This document shows, one piece after another, positions 61,022 to 64,000 of a stretch of DNA of 64,000 nucleotides (position 1 is its first letter; every line of letters starts with the position of its first letter). The position numbers and the translations under genes are program-made. Origin of the DNA: Burkholderiales bacterium (lineage in GTDB: Bacteria; Pseudomonadota; Gammaproteobacteria; Burkholderiales; Burkholderiaceae); contig JAMFSK010000114.1 of assembly GCA_026225235.1 (NCBI GenBank), forward strand, positions 1 through 64,000, written 5' to 3'. The notes beneath the pieces are model-generated. The model searched no databases, had not been told where the DNA came from, and was given only the letters and a program-made list of their open reading frames with translations.

Positions 61022-62116
61022 TTAGTGCAGCGGTTCGGCCGGTATCGCCAGCCTCACCTCCGACTTACGGTCGAAGAGATAGAGCCGGCCGGGTTGCGGC
61101 GCGAGCCGCACGATCGAGCCAGGCTTCGCGTCAAAGCGCTCGTGCAACGTCGCGCTGATTTCCGTTTCACCGAGCAACATGACGAGGTGGGTATCGGCGC
61201 CAGTCGGCTCGATCACACGAAGCCGGGTCGCCAGACCCTGGTCGGACGGCGCAAGTCCAAGGTGCTCGGGGCGTACGCCAAGCCAGACCGTCTGACCGGG
61301 CGTGCCCACTTCCCGATGCGCGGTGAGCCAGCGCTGCCCGTCTTCGAGATCGACCCACGTCTGGCCCTGTTCATGTCTCAGCGTGCCGGGAAGAAAGTTC
61401 ATCGACGGCGAGCCGATAAAGCCTGCGACGAATTTGTTGGCCGGATTGTCGTAGAGCTCGAGCGGCGTGCCGACCTGTTCGATCAGACCGTCATGCAGCA
61501 CGACGATCCGGTCAGCCATGGTCATCGCCTCGATCTGGTCATGGGTCACGTAGACCGACGTCGTGCGCAGCTCCTGGTGAAGCGCCTTGATATCGGCGCG
61601 CATCTTTACACGTAGCTTGGCGTCGAGATTCGAAAGAGGCTCGTCGAACAGGAAGACCTTCGGGTCGCGCACGATTGCGCGGCCCATCGCCACACGCTGG
61701 CGCTGCCCACCCGACAAGGCGCGGGGAAAGCGTTCGACCAGTGCGCCGAGGCCCAGCATCTGCGCCGCATGCTGGACCCGGCGGCCGATCTCGTCCTCTG
61801 CCCGCTTCTTGAGTCGCAAGGCAAAGCTCATATTGCCGGCGACCGACATGTGCGGATACAAGGCGTAGTTCTGAAACACCATAGCGATGTCGCGATCGCG
61901 CGGCGGCAACTTGTTGACCAGGCGGTCGCCGATGTGGATTTCGCCGCCGCTAGTCTCCTCGAGACCGGCAAGCATGCGCAACAACGTCGACTTGCCACAT
62001 CCCGAGGGACCGACCAGTACGACGAACTCACCATCCTCGATCTTGAGGTCGACGCCGTGAATGATGTGGGTGTCCCCGAAGTTCTTCTTGACCTGCGTAA
62101 GCGTGACCGAAGCCAT
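61022..62116 (-). CDS. CUT1 ABC importer ATPase (MalK/UgpC-like)
   Basis: This 364-residue MalK-type ATPase has Walker A GPSGCGKST at residues 36-44, a Q-loop, signature LSGGQRQRVAMGRAIV and Walker B VFLFDEPLSNLD. A C-terminal TOBE-type beta domain follows (VWLGVRPEHLGLAPS), which in MalK relatives binds regulators. AGGG lies seven bases before the ATG. It is the first gene of the minus-strand operon, 33 bp before the binding protein, and is preceded by the promoter at 62259-62288. Confidence 0.92.
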   Translation of the reverse strand: MASVTLTQVKKNFGDTHIIHGVDLKIEDGEFVVLVGPSGCGKSTLLRMLAGLEETSGGEIHIGDRLVNKLPPRDRDIAMVFQNYALYPHMSVAGNMSFALRLKKRAEDEIGRRVQHAAQMLGLGALVERFPRALSGGQRQRVAMGRAIVRDPKVFLFDEPLSNLDAKLRVKMRADIKALHQELRTTSVYVTHDQIEAMTMADRIVVLHDGLIEQVGTPLELYDNPANKFVAGFIGSPSMNFLPGTLRHEQGQTWVDLEDGQRWLTAHREVGTPGQTVWLGVRPEHLGLAPSDQGLATRLRVIEPTGADTHLVMLLGETEISATLHERFDAKPGSIVRLAPQPGRLYLFDRKSEVRLAIPAEPLH

Positions 62117-62236
62117 TGAATATCCCTGTGAACCGGCCGGCGCGCCACGGCTTCAGCGCTCCGTACGAAATGCAGAATTTGCGTAACGACTACTTGCTAA
62201 AACCACTGAAGCGAGCGATATACTTCATCAAAGGTT

Positions 62237-62253
62237 CAATGGTCAGGCCATTG
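62237..62253. promoter_or_regulatory. 17-bp GntR/FadR-type operator
   Basis: CAATGG-tcagg-CCATTG is a perfect palindrome with core TGGTCAGGCCA, matching the general TGGNNNGNCCA form of FadR-type sites. It lies right at the predicted transcription start of the importer operon, so binding would block the polymerase. The divergent GntR gene 177 bp away is the obvious reader. Confidence 0.55.
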
Positions 62254-62258
62254 GACAA

Positions 62259-62288
62259 ACGATAGGTTTTGACGCCGAGCCTTGTCAA
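62259..62288 (-). promoter_or_regulatory. Sigma-70-type promoter of the CUT1 operon
   Basis: On the minus strand TTGACA (62288-62283) is a perfect -35, followed after 18 bp by TATCGT (62264-62259) as -10. The transcription start falls near 62252, inside the palindromic operator. The leader to the ATPase ATG is about 135 bases. Confidence 0.6.
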
Positions 62289-62429
62289 GCGATTTGGGAT
62301 CGGGTTTACCTTGAGAAGCCCATGAAACAAGGCCAATCATCGACTGGACGACACCGCGCGCCGACACGCGCGGATGCCCTAAACTTGCGGGTTGGTGAAA
62401 CCCCGTCAGGGAAACAGAGAGAGAACGAG

Positions 62430-63185
62430 ATGGTGCAAGCGCTACCGCAGATCGAATCGCGCAGGCTGTATCGACAGATTGCCGAACTGATTGGCCGGTA
62501 TATCGATAGCGGACATTTTCCGCCCGGGACGCTGCTGCCAGCCGAGCGTGAGCTTGCGCAGCAGCTTGGCGTGAGTCGCGCGTCGGTACGCGAGGCATTG
62601 ATAGCGCTTGAGGTCGAAGGTCGCGTCGCGGTGAAGGTCGGCAACGGCGTGACGGTGCTTGAACCCGCGCGCCGCGCGGCGAATGAAGTCGACATCGTGC
62701 CGGGTGCATCGGCTGCCCCGCCCTATTGGCCCGACGTCGGGCCGCTTGAATTGCTTGAAGCGCGCATCCTGGTCGAATCGGAAAACGCCGCGCTGGCCGC
62801 ACGCCAGGCCACGCCGGCCGACATTGCCGAGCTGGAGTCGCACCTTGCGGCGCTCGCCATCGAGCACCGGCAACTGCATCATGACCAGCCAGCCGATCGC
62901 CGCTTTCATTTGAAGATCGCCGAGATGAGCGGCAACCAAGCAATGGTCCATCTGGTGGCCTCGTTGCTCGATCAGCGCGATAGTCCGGTGTTCGCGCGTT
63001 TCGAAGACCACTTCGTCACGCCCCGCTTGTTCGAGGATGCCAACCAGAATCATAAGCGCATCCTCGATGCGATCAAGGCGGGCGACAGCGCGGCGGCGCG
63101 AACGGCCATGCGCCGGCATCTGCGAGCGCTGCGTCAGGAGTTCTCGCGCGCCTTGTCGAGTTCGGGTGAGGAAGGCGCCGCTTAG
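62430..63185 (+). CDS. GntR-family regulator, FCD type (proximal)
   Basis: This 251-residue FadR/FCD-type regulator has the winged helix at about residues 10-75 (SGHFPPGTLLPAERELAQQL, VSRASVREALIALE). The effector domain follows with ARILVESENAALAA and HHDQPADRRFHLKIAEMSGN, the usual metal/ligand-binding pattern. GAGAG lies upstream of the ATG at 62430. It is divergent from the importer operon and reads like its local repressor, binding the operator at 62237-62253. A second GntR gene lies at the far end of the same operon. Confidence 0.9.
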   Translation: MVQALPQIESRRLYRQIAELIGRYIDSGHFPPGTLLPAERELAQQLGVSRASVREALIALEVEGRVAVKVGNGVTVLEPARRAANEVDIVPGASAAPPYWPDVGPLELLEARILVESENAALAARQATPADIAELESHLAALAIEHRQLHHDQPADRRFHLKIAEMSGNQAMVHLVASLLDQRDSPVFARFEDHFVTPRLFEDANQNHKRILDAIKAGDSAAARTAMRRHLRALRQEFSRALSSSGEEGAA

Positions 63186-63194
63186 TCACAAACA

Positions 63195-63212
63195 CGTGAC
63201 GTCGTCGTCACG
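63195..63212. repeat. Perfect inverted repeat after the proximal GntR gene
   Basis: CGTGACG-tcgt-CGTCACG gives a 7-bp stem with a 4-base loop, ten bases after the GntR stop. There is no T-run on either side. It may be a weak terminator, an mRNA end element or an operator for the IclR gene that follows. Confidence 0.35.
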
Positions 63213-63286
63213 CCGAGCGCGGCCCTTTCAGATGCCCCGGCTGAGCCCCTAGGGGAAGCCCGCGGCGCCCCTGAAATTCATGTACA

Positions 63287-63297
63287 AAACTCAGTTT
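63287..63297. promoter_or_regulatory. Candidate operator upstream of the terminal IclR gene
   Basis: AAACT-C-AGTTT is a perfect 11-bp palindrome, 18 bp before the IclR start codon. A TATAAA at 63302-63307 lies just downstream. If TATAAA is the -10 box, transcription would begin only a few bases before the ATG, giving a near-leaderless mRNA with the operator across the promoter. Autoregulation is plausible. Confidence 0.35.
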
Positions 63298-63315
63298 CTC
63301 ATATAAATTTTGCGG

Positions 63316-64000
63316 ATGAGCAAGCGACCTGCCATCCCGCCTCCAGAAGCGACCGATCCTGACGACGACCGGCCGAAATATAGTGTGCCCGCGCTCGAGA
63401 AAGGACTCGATATTCTCGAACTGCTCGCGACCCAGAGCACCGGCCTCACTCAATCCGCCATCGCCGCGGAACTCGACCGCTCGACTAACGAAATTTTCCG
63501 GATGCTCAACTGTCTCGAGCGGCGTGGGTGGATTGCACGCAAACGCCCGGAAGAGACGTATGTCCTCTCGCTCAAGCTCTTTCATCTCGCCAACCATCAT
63601 CCGCCCGCTCGGCGACTGCTCGATATCGCCATCCCGCAGATGCGGCAAATGGCCCTCTCGATTCAGCAGTCGTGCCATCTGGGTGTCTACAGCGACGGCG
63701 CCTTGCTGGTCATCGCGCAGGTCGAAAGCCCGATTCCGGTCGGCTTGTCGGTGCGCCAGGGCGTGCGCTTTCCGTTGATCGAAACATCGTCGGGGCGGGT
63801 CTTGTTGGCCTTCCAGCGACCCGAGGTCCAAGAGCAATGGTTGCGTGAAGCCAGCGCGCCCCAGCGCGGCACCGTGGCTTATAGCAAGTTGATGCAGCGA
63901 CTGTTGCACTGCCGGCATGAAGCCTTTGAAACGGTCGCCGACGAGACGCTCGACGGCGTCACCGATATCTGCTTCCCGGTCTTCGATCTGGTCGGCGAGG
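63316..64000 (+). CDS. IclR-family transcriptional regulator (3' truncated)
   Basis: This frame is open to the window edge (228 complete codons visible). The N-terminal winged helix occupies about residues 25-85, with GLTQSAIAAELDRSTNEIFRML as the recognition region. The effector domain begins near residue 95 with LSIQQSCHLGVYSDG and ETSSGRVLLAFQRPEV. A Pro/Asp-rich tail precedes the winged helix. The ATG at 63316 is short of a ribosome-binding site, fitting the near-leaderless arrangement. The rest of the effector domain is outside the window. Its targets probably lie downstream. Confidence 0.9.
   Translation, partial: MSKRPAIPPPEATDPDDDRPKYSVPALEKGLDILELLATQSTGLTQSAIAAELDRSTNEIFRMLNCLERRGWIARKRPEETYVLSLKLFHLANHHPPARRLLDIAIPQMRQMALSIQQSCHLGVYSDGALLVIAQVESPIPVGLSVRQGVRFPLIETSSGRVLLAFQRPEVQEQWLREASAPQRGTVAYSKLMQRLLHCRHEAFETVADETLDGVTDICFPVFDLVGE

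Larger units (their letters stand above)
62117..62429. other. Divergent region between the CUT1 operon and its GntR gene
   Basis: This 313-bp region separates the importer ATPase (leftward) and the GntR regulator (rightward). It contains a sigma-70 type promoter for the importer (62259-62288) with an overlapping palindromic operator (62237-62253). The remaining bases hold no gene. I did not find an equally good promoter for the rightward gene. Confidence 0.6.

Noticed and set aside
1-64000. CRISPR arrays, tRNA or rRNA genes, insertion sequences, prophage
   Set aside because: I found no regularly spaced repeats, no cloverleaf-like conserved stretch, and no transposase, integrase or phage structural gene.

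Overview
The window is a gene-dense, high-GC chromosome segment from a Gram-negative betaproteobacterium, most likely Burkholderiaceae of the Burkholderia/Paraburkholderia/Caballeronia type. The evidence is a classic Burkholderia-type trimeric porin, an NodT outer-membrane efflux protein, many ABC importers with periplasmic binding proteins, and a typical mix of SDR, IclR, LysR and FCD-type GntR genes. The genus cannot be fixed from sequence alone. I see no tRNA, rRNA, CRISPR array, insertion sequence or prophage. The first gene (NodT family) and the last gene (IclR family) run off the window.

Region 1 (1-3.5 kb): the end of an efflux outer-membrane gene, an SDR and a porin. The SDR and porin converge with abutting stop codons. 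Region 2 (3.5-22.9 kb) looks like an organosulfur scavenging supercluster. One operon (3511-9970) carries an NtaA/SnaA/DszA-type flavin monooxygenase, two tandem SfnB/DszC-like flavoproteins, and the ATPase and permease of a ribose-type (CUT2) ABC importer. It is followed by a convergent CUT2 binding protein, a second complete CUT2 importer (binding protein, ATPase, two permeases), an SsuACB-like sulfonate importer, a second sulfonate-type binding protein, a second LLM monooxygenase and a FAD/NAD(P)-binding protein. Tight coupling of sugar-type importers to S-oxygenase genes is the most unusual feature of the window. No flavin reductase gene is visible. An AsmA-family gene closes the region.

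Region 3 (25.9-30.5 kb) is a complete Liv-type importer (livHMGF plus binding protein) ending in a clear intrinsic terminator. A small orphan XRE regulator follows. Region 4 (31.2-41.8 kb) is a seven-gene minus-strand operon: SDR, aminoglycoside-phosphotransferase-like kinase, ACAD11-like acyl-CoA dehydrogenase, AMP ligase, quinone oxidoreductase, AMP ligase, SDR. It is divergent from a 601-residue acyl-CoA dehydrogenase. The kinase/ACAD/SDR/ligase set resembles the 4-hydroxyacid (Lva) pathway. A 3-hydroxyacyl-CoA dehydrogenase lacking its crotonase half and a thiolase (48.6-51.1 kb) could supply later beta-oxidation steps.

Region 5 (41.9-48.5 kb) holds a Tat-exported Gfo/Idh/MocA oxidoreductase, an AbiEi-like antitoxin gene broken by two compensating frameshifts behind a dense array of GTTCA/TGAAC half-sites, an IclR regulator, an NmrA-like reductase with a perfect palindrome upstream, and an SDR/LysR divergent pair. 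Region 6 (51.4-55.4 kb) has a single-domain response regulator converging on a large hybrid histidine kinase with three receiver domains. Region 7 (55.5-64 kb) is a sugar or sugar-acid module: a CUT1 ABC importer, a mandelate-racemase-type enolase and two GntR regulators. It has a recognisable promoter with an overlapping GntR-type operator. An IclR gene follows and is cut by the window edge.
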